Positions 1 through 8,396 of a stretch of DNA of 22,508 bases are shown here, piece after piece (position 1 is the first letter of the stretch; every line of letters starts with the position of its first letter). The position numbers were made by a program, and so were the translations under genes. The notes under the pieces were generated by a model that saw only the letters and a program-made list of their open reading frames with translations, was not told where the DNA came from and made no database searches. This DNA comes from Candidatus Microgenomates bacterium (GTDB lineage: Bacteria > Patescibacteriota > Microgenomatia > JAADGY01). The stretch spans positions 1-22,508 of the forward strand of contig WFRL01000067.1 of assembly GCA_015486555.1 (NCBI GenBank), read 5' to 3'.

Positions 1-1
1 C

Positions 2-862
2 TTTTCCCATGATTTGTTTAATTATATTTTTAACGCCAAAATTTTAACTATTTATCATCAGAGCCCAACTAAAGTTACTCTGTTTGATTTTATTAACCAA
101 GATAATTGGGTTCGTTTTATGCACAATACTAAAGCCGCCTCTCCTTACGGTCCAGCCTGGAGATATATTTCCGCCGCCAGCTTTTATCTTTTTTATAAAA
201 TCCGCCCTTCTTTTTTGTCGGCTTTCGTAGCTTTAAAATTGGTCAATCTTATTTCTTATTGGACCGGATCTTATTTTATCTTTCTCATCCTTAAATTCCT
301 GAAAATTAAAAACATCAAGTCCCGGCTGGCATTTTTTCTTCTTAACCCAGTTATTTTATGGGAAGGCTTATATATGGCCCATAATGATATGTTGATGACA
401 ACTTTTGGGCTGGCTTCTTTTTATTTCTTAATTAAAGCTGGCCAAGATAAAAATTTAAAGTCCAAATTAATCAACTTATTTTTAACCGCTTTCTTTTTAA
501 GCTTGTCAATCACAACCAAATACGCCACTCTTGTTTTAATCCCGCTATATATCTTGTATTTAATAAAATCCAAACTTAACATCACTTTATATGTTTCATT
601 TATTCTGTTTCTAACCGCTTTCAGCCGTTGGCCCTGGCTACATTCTTGGTACTTTATCTGGCCAATCAGCTTTGCTGTTCTCATTAATAACTTAAAAATT
701 GTTAGATTTTTTTGGGTTTTATCTTTTTTCTTAATAATCAGATATTTGCCCTTTATTACCCAACAAAGCTGGAGCTTAAACCATTACCGAGAAATAATCC
801 TGCTTTTAGGCATACCTATAGCTATATTAATAAATAACAAAATGACTTCAAAGTCCCAATAG
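2..862 (+). CDS. GT-C membrane glycosyltransferase (GT87/DUF2029-like), 5' truncated
   Basis: The frame is open from base 2 (residues FSHDLFNYIF...) and an FSHDxxNYIF stretch is a usual early motif in this family, so the gene starts before the window; the TTG at 14 is unlikely to be the real start. Visible motifs are SPYGP after the first loop and HND (bases about 380-388) inside a segment NPVILWEGLYMAHND, typical of polyprenol-phosphate-dependent GT-C mannosyltransferases of the GT87/MptB kind. Several hydrophobic segments fill the rest. Expected role: moving a sugar from a lipid-phosphate donor on the outer face of the cytoplasmic membrane. Donor and acceptor cannot be read from sequence. 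It ends 14 bases before the next gene, which has its own -10-like box. Confidence 0.75.
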   Translation, partial: FSHDLFNYIFNAKILTIYHQSPTKVTLFDFINQDNWVRFMHNTKAASPYGPAWRYISAASFYLFYKIRPSFLSAFVALKLVNLISYWTGSYFIFLILKFLKIKNIKSRLAFFLLNPVILWEGLYMAHNDMLMTTFGLASFYFLIKAGQDKNLKSKLINLFLTAFFLSLSITTKYATLVLIPLYILYLIKSKLNITLYVSFILFLTAFSRWPWLHSWYFIWPISFAVLINNLKIVRFFWVLSFFLIIRYLPFITQQSWSLNHYREIILLLGIPIAILINNKMTSKSQ

Positions 863-876
863 TTTAAAATAATGGC
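842..876 (+). promoter_or_regulatory. Candidate leaderless promoter of the 877 gene
   Basis: A -35-like ATGACT (842-847; 4 of 6 to TTGACA), a 17-base spacer and a -10-like TAAAAT (865-870) end six bases before the ATG at 877. A start site about seven bases after the -10 would fall on the start codon itself. No Shine-Dalgarno sequence precedes this ATG. Confidence 0.45.
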
Positions 877-2364
877 ATGAGTTTCACATTTGCCAAAATA
901 AGAAAACAGTTTTTTAAACAGAAACTAATTATTATTTCCCTTTCAATTTTTGCCGCTATTTTTTTAAGAAGCTATAAATACATGTACCTGCCTTGGTCAA
1001 CTCATGGCGAAGAGCTGCTTTATGTTTGGTCTGGTTATAGTTTGTTAACTAAGGGGGTACCAATTTCTTGGTCTAATCTTAATGCTTATCAGCCCAAAAA
1101 CGTTTATTTTGACGGCCTTATTGGCAACCCAAAATTTCATAACACCTTTGGTACCAAATTATTTAAACCTTGGCTAGATGAGCCTCCTTTATTTTCTTTG
1201 ATAGTTGGTCCACCTTTAGTCTTAACTCATACCGGAACGTTACATGATATTCCTCCGGCGGCTGTTTTTCGTCTACCGATGCTTCTTATCTCTCTTTTTA
1301 TCTTGATTTTTATCTACAAACTGGCCAATTATCTCTTTGGCTTCTGGCCGGCTTTTTGGGCCGTCTTTATCTATGGTTTTTCGCCGCTGATTATTTTGTC
1401 CAACCGTCTGGCTGTACCGGAAAATTTAATTACGCTTCTTTTCTTAATCTTGGCCTACCTGACTTTGAAATTAAAGGAAAAGCCGAGACAATTAGTTAAC
1501 TACACTATAATCATCTCTTTAATCGCTGGTTTGTCAAAACCGACTGGCCTATTTATTAGCCTACTTCCAGCTGTTTACTTATGGAAAAGAAAAAAACACA
1601 GGTTAAGCTTCATTAGTCTCATAATTCCCCAACTTCTTTTTTGGTTTATTTTTGGATTATATGGTTATCATTATGACTGGAAACTTTTTATAGGACTTAT
1701 TCATCAACAAGGTTTTCGGCCGGCTGGCTTCACCTCACTAGCTTACCTTCTATCGACTCCTGCTTACGACATATTTCCGATGTTAGATAATTGGTATTAT
1801 CTCCATCTACTGAGTATCTTTAGTTTGATTGTTTATTGGCGCTGGGCTAAAGATAAGAAAATAGAGTTCATTTTATGGTCAATTTTTACTTGGCTCTTTA
1901 TTTTTGTTTTGTCATCCGGTCAAACTGATTTATTGCCCTGGTACCGTTATCCTTTATTTACCTTTTCGGCTATCACCTTTGGTTTCCTATTTACCAAGTT
2001 AATCCAAAAAGGCTTCGATATCTTTTCATATGCCACCGCCATACTTTTAAGCCTGGGTAATCTATTTTTATTGGATTCACCCTTTCCTCCTCCCCAAGGG
2101 TATAAAATGTCCTCTTTGACTTTTCGTCTTCTTCTCCTCCTATTACTTCTCCCAGCAACTATGGTGGCCTTAAAAATAAAAACTAAGCTCCTTACTAAAA
2201 TTAGCACTTTCCTAGCCATATTCAGCTTTCTAATCGGCGGCCTATTTATCAATTCCTGGTATATCTACCGAGCTTATGGTCTCAAATGCGATAATACATC
2301 AACCTGTAACATTCCTAATATGACTGGCAGGCAACTTCTTAAAACATTTTTGAAGCACTCATGA
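877..2364 (+). CDS. ArnT/PMT-like GT-C membrane glycosyltransferase
   Basis: This is a 495-residue polytopic membrane protein with the layout of GT39/GT83 dolichyl- or undecaprenyl-phosphate-sugar transferases. A first membrane segment (about residues 17-32) is followed by an acidic pair in the first external loop (HGEE, 43-46), then DEPPL (101-105) and NRLAVPENL (176-184), which are typical landmarks. It probably transfers a sugar from a polyprenyl-phosphate donor outside the membrane; the acceptor is unknown. The ATG at 877 is the only start giving a complete first membrane segment. Its stop overlaps the next gene's ATG as ATGA. Membrane topology and motif order make the superfamily call solid, but substrate assignment is not possible. 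Confidence 0.8.
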   Translation: MSFTFAKIRKQFFKQKLIIISLSIFAAIFLRSYKYMYLPWSTHGEELLYVWSGYSLLTKGVPISWSNLNAYQPKNVYFDGLIGNPKFHNTFGTKLFKPWLDEPPLFSLIVGPPLVLTHTGTLHDIPPAAVFRLPMLLISLFILIFIYKLANYLFGFWPAFWAVFIYGFSPLIILSNRLAVPENLITLLFLILAYLTLKLKEKPRQLVNYTIIISLIAGLSKPTGLFISLLPAVYLWKRKKHRLSFISLIIPQLLFWFIFGLYGYHYDWKLFIGLIHQQGFRPAGFTSLAYLLSTPAYDIFPMLDNWYYLHLLSIFSLIVYWRWAKDKKIEFILWSIFTWLFIFVLSSGQTDLLPWYRYPLFTFSAITFGFLFTKLIQKGFDIFSYATAILLSLGNLFLLDSPFPPPQGYKMSSLTFRLLLLLLLLPATMVALKIKTKLLTKISTFLAIFSFLIGGLFINSWYIYRAYGLKCDNTSTCNIPNMTGRQLLKTFLKHS

Positions 2365-3191
2365 GGAAGGTAAAAGGAAAGATGAAACCAAAGATCTCAG
2401 TTGTTTTAGCAGTTTACAATGAGGAAAAACAACTTGACCGATGCCTCCAAGCAGTAAAAGATTATGCCGACGAAATAGTTATCGTCGACGGCTCATCCAC
2501 TGATAAGACAGTGGAAATAGCTAAAAAATATACCAATAAAATTATCATTACCGACAACCCTCCAATCTTTCATATCAATAAACAAAAAGCTCTTCAAGCC
2601 GCTTCTAATGAATGGGTACTCCAGCTTGATGCCGATGAGGTAGTTACTCCAGAACTTTGGCAAGAAATATTTCGGAGAGTAAAGAAGGAAGAAACAAAAC
2701 TGAAAAACAAGCAAATTTACGGTTTTTATATTCCTCGCAAAAATTTCTTTTTAACTCGGTTCTTGACTAAGGGGGGGCAATATCCAGATTATGTTATCCG
2801 TTTAGTTAGAAAGAGTAAAGCTCATTTTCCTTGCCAATCTATCCATGAACAAATAGCTATTAAAAATAATAGGGTAGGCTATCTTACTCATCCTCTTCTC
2901 CATTATGGGACGACTGAGTTTTCGCGTTACATTCTCCGAGACAATCGCTACTCTTCTTTAACTGCCAAGTTTTGGTATGAAAGTGGAGTGAGACCATCCT
3001 TTAAGAATTTCCTCTATTACTTTATCTATAAACCTATCTATACATTTTTAAGTATTTATCTCCGCCATAAAGGTTTCGTTGATGGGTTTCCAGGCTTTGT
3101 CTTCGCTCTTTTCTCGGCCCTTCACTTCAATATCGCCTATATCAAACTCCACCAATTAACAAGTTATCCCCAAAACTATTTCCATGATTAA
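2361..3191 (+). CDS. GT2 glycosyltransferase, WaaE/KdtX-like
   Basis: A GT-A fold family 2 enzyme: SVVLAVYNEE near the N-terminus, VDGSSTDKT for nucleotide binding (42-50) and the metal-binding DXD as LDADE (89-93). The central region with NKQKALQAA and the C-terminal part resemble the WaaE/KdtX lipopolysaccharide-core branch, where the protein adds a sugar on the cytoplasmic side; this one's sugar is unknown. The ATG at 2361 overlaps the upstream stop (ATGA), as at five other junctions in the window. An in-frame ATG at 2382 is a strong alternative: it follows AGGAAGG and AAAGGAAAG and puts the GT2 fold right at the N-terminus. The 3' end overlaps the DUF2079 gene by 8 bases. Confidence 0.85.
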   Translation: MRKVKGKMKPKISVVLAVYNEEKQLDRCLQAVKDYADEIVIVDGSSTDKTVEIAKKYTNKIIITDNPPIFHINKQKALQAASNEWVLQLDADEVVTPELWQEIFRRVKKEETKLKNKQIYGFYIPRKNFFLTRFLTKGGQYPDYVIRLVRKSKAHFPCQSIHEQIAIKNNRVGYLTHPLLHYGTTEFSRYILRDNRYSSLTAKFWYESGVRPSFKNFLYYFIYKPIYTFLSIYLRHKGFVDGFPGFVFALFSALHFNIAYIKLHQLTSYPQNYFHD

Positions 3192-4722
3192 CTCAACTAC
3201 TAGAGTTAGATTTATCCAAAATTTACTTACTTTCACTTTTATCCAACTCTTCTTAATCTTTGGTATGAGTTTATCCCTTTGGCGTTATAATCAAGGCCAA
3301 CTATTTTACTACGACTTCGGCATCTTCGCTCACACTATTTACCAACTTTCCCAATTTCACCTTCCCTATCTTGATCACATAGAATTAGGTCATGTGATTT
3401 TTTTAGGAGACCACTTTAATCCAAGCCTTAGTCTATTAGCACCTTTATTCTGGTTAGTTAAAGATATCCGCATTTTAGTAACCGAGCAGGCCTTACCCTT
3501 AGCTCTGAGCGGCTTAATTATTTATAAAATTGGCCGCCAATTAAAACTCAACTATCTTTTTACCTTCCTCATTCTAGTTCTTTACCTTGGCTTTCCTGGG
3601 AACCTCAATCCCTTCCTCACTGACTGGCATCCAGAGGCAACAGCCAACTTCTTCCTTTTGCTTTTTATTTATCTTTTTGTCTTTAAGAATAACTTAAAAC
3701 TCTCACTTATCCCTTTTTTTATCTTTTTAGGTTTCAAGGAAAGCAATGCTCTCTCCCTTATCTCAGTTCTTATTTGGGTATTCTTCTTTAAACCACTTTT
3801 AAGGAAAAAATCTCTCGTTCTAGCCATTTTTAGCTTCGCTTATTTTCTAACTATTACCAAAATCGTTATTCCTCACCTAAATCACTCCCATTATATCTAC
3901 GTACCTCAACTGCCAACTGATCTTCACCAAATAATTCTTAACTTGACCCTTTCTAAAAAGGTGCACTTCGTTGAGCAAAGTTTCAAATTCTTTTTTTATC
4001 TGCCACTCCTCAGTGGCTTCGCCTTAATTCCCATCGTCACTGAGTTCCTTATTCGACTTCTACCTACCCATTCCAAGTTCGAAAGTTTTACCCTGGGGAT
4101 GCATTACAACATTTATCTGGCTACCTTTATGACTTTAGCTTCAATCCTCTCTCTTAAACACATTCAATTATTCCTCAAGAAAAAGGCTAAAAAGTTTTAC
4201 CTGCCCTCTTTCCTAATTATCTCTGTTGTCAGCCTTTCTCTTCTGGCAGTTTTTCATAGAAGGGCTCGGGGCCTTTCCCCCTTAAACCTTCTTATCAACC
4301 CTGTTTTTTGGTCTGATTTAAAAAATGATCAGTGGGTTAAGGATCGTTTTACCGCTATTCCTAATACCACCTCTATTATGTCCCAAAACAATCTTCTTCC
4401 TTATCTCACCACTAAGGCCGACCAACTTTATCTTTTTCAAAGTAATTATCAAAAACAATCTCCTGATCTAATCATCTTTGATACTAATCCTGGGCAGAAC
4501 ATTAATGATTTTTATGGCTCCGATTTAAAAGTTGTTAAACTAACTGTTGATAAACTCAAAAACGACCCAGATTACCGCCAACTGCCGGCCGGGCCAAAAG
4601 ATTATTACCTTTTTGTCAGGCTTACTACCAAGAGTTTAAAAATTAAAAATTTCAAATTATCTACGCTACCCACCAACCCTGAAGAAACCGCATCCAGGCA
4701 AAAATTAAAAAGATACCATTAA
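3184..4722 (+). CDS. DUF2079 family membrane protein
   Basis: 512 residues with about ten hydrophobic segments. Hallmarks of DUF2079 are YDFGIF (43-48), GDHFNPSL (75-82) in the first external loop, DWHPE (147-151) and FKESNAL (184-190). The family is thought to be related to GT-C glycosyltransferases, with an N-terminal membrane part and a soluble C-terminal part; no member's reaction is assigned to my knowledge. Its position after three glycosyltransferases fits a glycan role. The C-terminal tail (last about 20 residues) is coded in the 62 bases that also encode the end of the convergent PIG-V-like gene on the other strand. Confidence 0.8.
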   Translation: MINSTTRVRFIQNLLTFTFIQLFLIFGMSLSLWRYNQGQLFYYDFGIFAHTIYQLSQFHLPYLDHIELGHVIFLGDHFNPSLSLLAPLFWLVKDIRILVTEQALPLALSGLIIYKIGRQLKLNYLFTFLILVLYLGFPGNLNPFLTDWHPEATANFFLLLFIYLFVFKNNLKLSLIPFFIFLGFKESNALSLISVLIWVFFFKPLLRKKSLVLAIFSFAYFLTITKIVIPHLNHSHYIYVPQLPTDLHQIILNLTLSKKVHFVEQSFKFFFYLPLLSGFALIPIVTEFLIRLLPTHSKFESFTLGMHYNIYLATFMTLASILSLKHIQLFLKKKAKKFYLPSFLIISVVSLSLLAVFHRRARGLSPLNLLINPVFWSDLKNDQWVKDRFTAIPNTTSIMSQNNLLPYLTTKADQLYLFQSNYQKQSPDLIIFDTNPGQNINDFYGSDLKVVKLTVDKLKNDPDYRQLPAGPKDYYLFVRLTTKSLKIKNFKLSTLPTNPEETASRQKLKRYH

Positions 4723-5794
4723 CCCCAATTATTATTAATTTCAGCCTTTGAGGTAAGAAACTCAAGCCTAAGATAGCTGGGAAGACAACCAAGGTATACC
4801 GAGGCATTGAAGAGAGAGTGCCTGTTAAAGTGGGAAGTATTAAACTAGCCCATCCATAAATCCACCAAGAAGAAGGCAATTTTTTAACCATTCCTATTAT
4901 AAGACCGATCATAGCCAAGAGAGTTGTCCAAACTTCTAAAACTAGAACAAAAAAAATAGGATTACTAGGGGGAGTCGTAAGAAACATCTTAAAATAACGA
5001 TAAAATACCTGAGGTAGAAAAACTAACCGATCAGTTTCCCTGCCAGCTAAAAACTTGGCTTGGTTATGAACAAAGATAAAGGCATCACCAAACCTAAATT
5101 GGAGAAACCCCATAAATAACCAGAGACCAAAACCCCCTATTAAAAGCCAGGCCGACGTTTTTAAAATAACCTTTATTTTAAAAATTTCTTTTACATCTCC
5201 AAGAGCTAGTAATTTAAGTAGCCTTTCTCCTATAAAACCTAAAACAATAAAAATACCTACTAATCTTACTCCTGAGGCAAGTCCAGCCAAGATCAAAGTC
5301 TCTCTAATTCGATAGCGAGAATAAAAATAAAATGCTAAAAGAGAAAGAAAGAAAAATAAGCTTTCGCTGTAGAAAGTAACTAAGTAAAAACTACTTGGCC
5401 AAAGCAAGAGGAGGGGTAGAAACCAAGAAAAGTTCTTTACTCCTTTTACTTTTATCAATAAGTAGAGAGAAAGAAAAAGGAGAAGTAAATTTAACCCGGA
5501 GCTAACTAGAATAGTCCAGGATGGTCCTACTAACCAATAGATTAGCCTTCCTATTAAAGGAAATCCAGGGAAAAACGACTGAGATAAACCAAAATTATAA
5601 CCTCCTTGAATAATTTTAAAATAATGGAAACCATCAAAATTAGCTAAAGGGTTCCAATAACCCCTAAATTTCTTAAAAATAAAAAGCTTGTTGGCTGGGT
5701 AAAATTTATCTGCTTCTAGCCAGCCAAGAATCAAAAGACCAAACCAAGTTACCACTACATACACATTTCCCAATAGTAGCGTTCTTCTCTTCAT
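4661..5794 (-). CDS. PIG-V-like GT-C mannosyltransferase
   Basis: 377-residue membrane protein. The first loop carries NFDGFHYFKI (52-61) with a conserved Asp (D54), followed by GGYNFG and the signature FFPGFPLI (74-81), which is diagnostic of the PIG-V/GT76 family that uses dolichyl- or polyprenyl-phosphate-mannose. Bacterial members are membrane mannosyltransferases of mostly unknown acceptor. The protein ends in a hydrophobic segment and GWWVA, which looks like a natural family C-terminus, so the antisense overlap with the DUF2079 gene is probably real. It lies 16 bases after the GT4 gene in the same minus-strand unit. The GtrB/DPM1-like enzyme two genes upstream is a plausible maker of its lipid-phosphate-sugar donor (inference). 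Confidence 0.78.
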   Translation of the reverse strand: MKRRTLLLGNVYVVVTWFGLLILGWLEADKFYPANKLFIFKKFRGYWNPLANFDGFHYFKIIQGGYNFGLSQSFFPGFPLIGRLIYWLVGPSWTILVSSGLNLLLLFLSLYLLIKVKGVKNFSWFLPLLLLWPSSFYLVTFYSESLFFFLSLLAFYFYSRYRIRETLILAGLASGVRLVGIFIVLGFIGERLLKLLALGDVKEIFKIKVILKTSAWLLIGGFGLWLFMGFLQFRFGDAFIFVHNQAKFLAGRETDRLVFLPQVFYRYFKMFLTTPPSNPIFFVLVLEVWTTLLAMIGLIIGMVKKLPSSWWIYGWASLILPTLTGTLSSMPRYTLVVFPAILGLSFLPQRLKLIIIGVNGIFLIFAWMRFLQGWWVA

Positions 5795-5810
5795 TTTAGT
5801 TAATTTTTAA

Positions 5811-6860
5811 TCACACCCCCGAGGTGTAAATTAATCTATAAACCTTATAAGTTTCCTCAGCTGTTCTTAACCAGTTAAACTTAGCAGAGTAAGTTTTTAG
5901 TTTTTCCCTCTCCACCTCCTTTTTTCTCCTATAGGCTTGAATTATAGCCTCGGCTATCCTCTTACTATTAAAGGGGTACTTAATAAAAGTAGCCACTTCC
6001 GGGGTAACAATCTCTCTCAAAGAAGAGTTATTAGAAACTATAACTGGAGTTCCTTGAGATAAGGCTTCTATTACTGGTAAACCAAAACCTTCCCATAATG
6101 AAGGTTGAATGTAGAAATCAGCCAGTTGATAAAGAACAGCTAATTCTTTACTGTTTAGATAACCCAACATTTTAACCCTTTTGGATAACTTCCAAAAGTG
6201 AATTGCTTGGTGCAGTTGAATATTTTCCTCTGACATATGAGTAAAACCACTACCTGCTAAAACTAGTTTTGTCCGCGGATTCAAGTATTTTAAAGATTTG
6301 ATCAGGGCTTTGAGATTTTTGTGATAATTTACATCACCAAGATAAAAGATAAAATTATCAAAAAGTTTATATTTCTGTTTAACTTTATCTATTATCCCCG
6401 CTTCAACAGAAGGTAATATTCTCCCGGCTAGGTAAACTGGGTAAATTCTGTTTCTTTTAAAATGTAAAAACTTAATAATATCCCTCTTAGAGCTGTAAGA
6501 ATCAGTAATTATCCCTTTAACCTGACCTAGCTTAAATTTTTGCCAATAGAAACGTAATTGGCCACGGATACCTGGTGGGTAGTATTGTTTAAATCTTAAA
6601 GGGATCACATCATGGAGAGTAATAACAACCTTATTAAGATGCGAATAGGGAAGGGTATTGAAGTAAAAATCAAAAAACGGGTAATGGATTAAGTTGTACC
6701 GATCATAATCTAAACGGCCACCTTTGTGCAACTTTACCTCAAAATCACCTCTTTGTTGACTTAATTGACGAAGATATTTAAAAAGCATCTGAGCATATAT
6801 TCCAATTCCTCTTTTAGAAGAAAGCTTGTTCATTTTGGAGATATCAATAACTATTTTCAT
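5811..6860 (-). CDS. GT4 family glycosyltransferase
   Basis: 349-residue GT-B enzyme. The N-terminal domain has the start KRGIGIYAQ and ITLHDVIPLRF (80-90); the C-terminal donor domain has FYLGDVNYHKNL, then PSLWEGFGLPVIEAL (253-267), with both Glu residues of the EX7E motif (E257, E265), and GTPVIVSNNSSLREI. These are the features of nucleotide-sugar retaining transferases acting in the cytoplasm, often mannosyltransferases. Its ATG overlaps the stop of the upstream nuclease gene (ATGA, 4 bases), so translation is probably coupled. No clear Shine-Dalgarno is seen. The sugar and linkage cannot be assigned. Confidence 0.85.
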   Translation of the reverse strand: MKIVIDISKMNKLSSKRGIGIYAQMLFKYLRQLSQQRGDFEVKLHKGGRLDYDRYNLIHYPFFDFYFNTLPYSHLNKVVITLHDVIPLRFKQYYPPGIRGQLRFYWQKFKLGQVKGIITDSYSSKRDIIKFLHFKRNRIYPVYLAGRILPSVEAGIIDKVKQKYKLFDNFIFYLGDVNYHKNLKALIKSLKYLNPRTKLVLAGSGFTHMSEENIQLHQAIHFWKLSKRVKMLGYLNSKELAVLYQLADFYIQPSLWEGFGLPVIEALSQGTPVIVSNNSSLREIVTPEVATFIKYPFNSKRIAEAIIQAYRRKKEVEREKLKTYSAKFNWLRTAEETYKVYRLIYTSGV

Positions 6861-7417
6861 TTTTTAGTCAAGTGTAAATTCCATAATCCTCTCCTCTCCA
6901 TTCTAGCCTGTGCTTGAGCTCGCAAAAAAACATTCTTAAAAGCCACATTTGGGGGGATAGTTAAAATTCTAGCATAACCATTCCGAACTAGATAGTAATT
7001 CACTGACTTAGTTATATCGTGGCTATCCTTGCGGGAAAGAAAAACAAAACGGAGAAGGCGACCATACTTATCCGTATTTTGGACATCACGACTAAGAAAA
7101 ACAATTTTCTTATCAACTAAATAATTAGTAACCGCTTTAGCTTTATAAGCCATAGCCTTTACTTGGGGATCCTCACTGTGAAGTTCAGGAGTGTTCATAC
7201 CTAGAAAACGGATATGATCCCCGGTATCAACCACTATAGTATCGCCATCAATAACATACTCCACTCTGTACTTTTCCAATGGAAAAAGATTAAGGAGATA
7301 TAATTTTTGCTTAACTTTATTAGCATCAAGCTTATTCAATAGGTAAGGTTCTTTCTTAGACGCATAGATAGAGAAAATAAAGACTGAGGCCAAAAGAAAA
7401 AGAAAGAATTTTTTCAC
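6857..7417 (-). CDS. Exported thermonuclease-like protein (SNase domain)
   Basis: 186 residues. Residues 1-20 form a basic start followed by a hydrophobic stretch, an export signal or membrane anchor. The staphylococcal-nuclease OB-fold covers about 50-182: VIDGDT (55-60), IRFLGMNTPE (69-78) and DKYGRLL (116-122). Catalytic R70, E78 and R120 match R35, E43 and R87 of the staphylococcal enzyme. The metal ligand D40 is replaced by Asn (N75, in MNTPE), so metal binding may differ. The predicted role is Ca-dependent hydrolysis of DNA or RNA outside the membrane, for example nucleotide scavenging. The start is GTG, two bases after the GT2 stop, with no good Shine-Dalgarno; the nearby ATG is out of frame. 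A nuclease inside a glycosyltransferase run is unusual. Confidence 0.88.
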   Translation of the reverse strand: MKKFFLFLLASVFIFSIYASKKEPYLLNKLDANKVKQKLYLLNLFPLEKYRVEYVIDGDTIVVDTGDHIRFLGMNTPELHSEDPQVKAMAYKAKAVTNYLVDKKIVFLSRDVQNTDKYGRLLRFVFLSRKDSHDITKSVNYYLVRNGYARILTIPPNVAFKNVFLRAQAQARMERRGLWNLHLTKK

Positions 7418-7418
7418 A

Positions 7419-8366
7419 TTAGGTCAAATTAACTTTTTCCTTGATTATAAAATGCGGCCGATTCTGAACTTCACGGTATATCCGGCCCAGATACTCTCCC
7501 ATAATCCCCAACATTATCATCTGGACTCCCCCTACAAAGAGAACAGCAATAAAAAGAGCTGTCCAACCAGTAACATAATACTGGGGAGACAAAAATAATC
7601 GACGATAGAGAGCATAAATTATTCCTAAAAACCCTAAAATAGAGGTTAGCAACCCCAGATAAGTAATATAAGTTAAGGGCTTAGTAGAAAAAGAAGTCAA
7701 ACCCTCTACAGCGAAAGCAATCATTTTAGAAAGAGGATAATGAGTTTGGCCGTATCTTCTTTCTTGGCGGTCAAAATAGACATAGGTAGATTTAAAACCA
7801 GTCCAAGAGGTTAGTCCTCGTAAAAACCTAGCGTGTTCGGGCAGATTATTAAGGATATTAACTACTTTTCTATCTAAGAGACGATAGTCTCCTATATCTG
7901 TTGGGATAGGAACATCAGAAAGAAGGTTTATAAAACGGTAGAAAAGATAGGCTGTTATTTTTTTAAACCATTTATCTTGCCGGGTTCGCCGTTTGGCATA
8001 CACCACTCGGTAACCTTCCTGCCATTTTTTTACTAGCACATCTATTAACTCTGGAGGGTCCTGAAGGTCCGCATCAATAGTTACTACAGCATCTCCATGG
8101 GAGTAACGGTAACCTGCAGTCAAAGCTATCTGGTGGCCAAAATTACGAGAAAAACTAATTAACTTTATTCTTTTATTTTTCCTGGCTTGGGCTTTTATCT
8201 TTTCAGCAGTTTTATCTTTTGAACCATCATTAACAAAAATCAATTCATAATTATACTTTTCTAATATTGGTAGGGTTCTCTTGAAAAAATAATTAACACT
8301 ATCCTCTTCATCAAATGCAGGAACAACTAAACTCAATAAAAAATTATTTTTCTTATCCCAACTCAT
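7419..8366 (-). CDS. GtrB/DPM1-like polyprenyl-phosphate glycosyltransferase (GT2)
   Basis: 315 residues. The catalytic GT2 domain runs from SLVVPAFDEED through FVNDGSKDKT (44-53) to TIDADLQDPP (96-105, with the DXD metal site). The branch marker FLRGLTSWTGF (181-191) and the RRYGQTHY segment follow. Two hydrophobic segments (about 231-255 and 268-292) close the protein, as in GtrB, ArnC and YfdH. These enzymes put glucose, mannose or Ara4FN from a nucleotide sugar onto undecaprenyl phosphate at the inner face of the membrane. That product is the donor class used by GT-C enzymes, several of which are encoded here. A TATAAT box lies eight bases before the ATG at 8366, so it probably heads its own transcript within the minus-strand unit. 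Confidence 0.88.
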   Translation of the reverse strand: MSWDKKNNFLLSLVVPAFDEEDSVNYFFKRTLPILEKYNYELIFVNDGSKDKTAEKIKAQARKNKRIKLISFSRNFGHQIALTAGYRYSHGDAVVTIDADLQDPPELIDVLVKKWQEGYRVVYAKRRTRQDKWFKKITAYLFYRFINLLSDVPIPTDIGDYRLLDRKVVNILNNLPEHARFLRGLTSWTGFKSTYVYFDRQERRYGQTHYPLSKMIAFAVEGLTSFSTKPLTYITYLGLLTSILGFLGIIYALYRRLFLSPQYYVTGWTALFIAVLFVGGVQMIMLGIMGEYLGRIYREVQNRPHFIIKEKVNLT

Positions 8367-8380
8367 ACTTCCCTATTATA
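8367..8380 (-). promoter_or_regulatory. Candidate leaderless promoter of the GtrB-like gene
   Basis: On the minus strand TATAAT (8380 to 8375) is followed by AGGGAAGT and then the ATG at 8366. The purine run could serve as a Shine-Dalgarno only with a one-base spacer, which is too close, and the expected start site falls at or just before the ATG. The same TATAAT-(A)GGGAAG layout precedes tgt. No convincing -35 was found. Confidence 0.5.
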
Positions 8381-8396
8381 CATAATGTCTGATTTC

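Noticed and set aside
14..862. TTG at base 14 as the true start of the first gene
   Set aside because: The frame is open to base 2 and the residues before the TTG match a conserved family motif, so the gene is cut by the window edge.
872..880. Micro-frames ATG-GCA-TGA (872) and ATG-AAG-AGA-TGA (9556) ending across the start codons at 877 and 9564
   Set aside because: The predicted start sites fall after these ATGs, so they would not be in the mRNA; two cases in AT-rich DNA are easily chance.
1947..2252. 101-residue minus-strand frame inside the ArnT-like gene
   Set aside because: Arg-rich antisense shadow of a membrane-protein coding sequence; no start signal and no recognisable motif.
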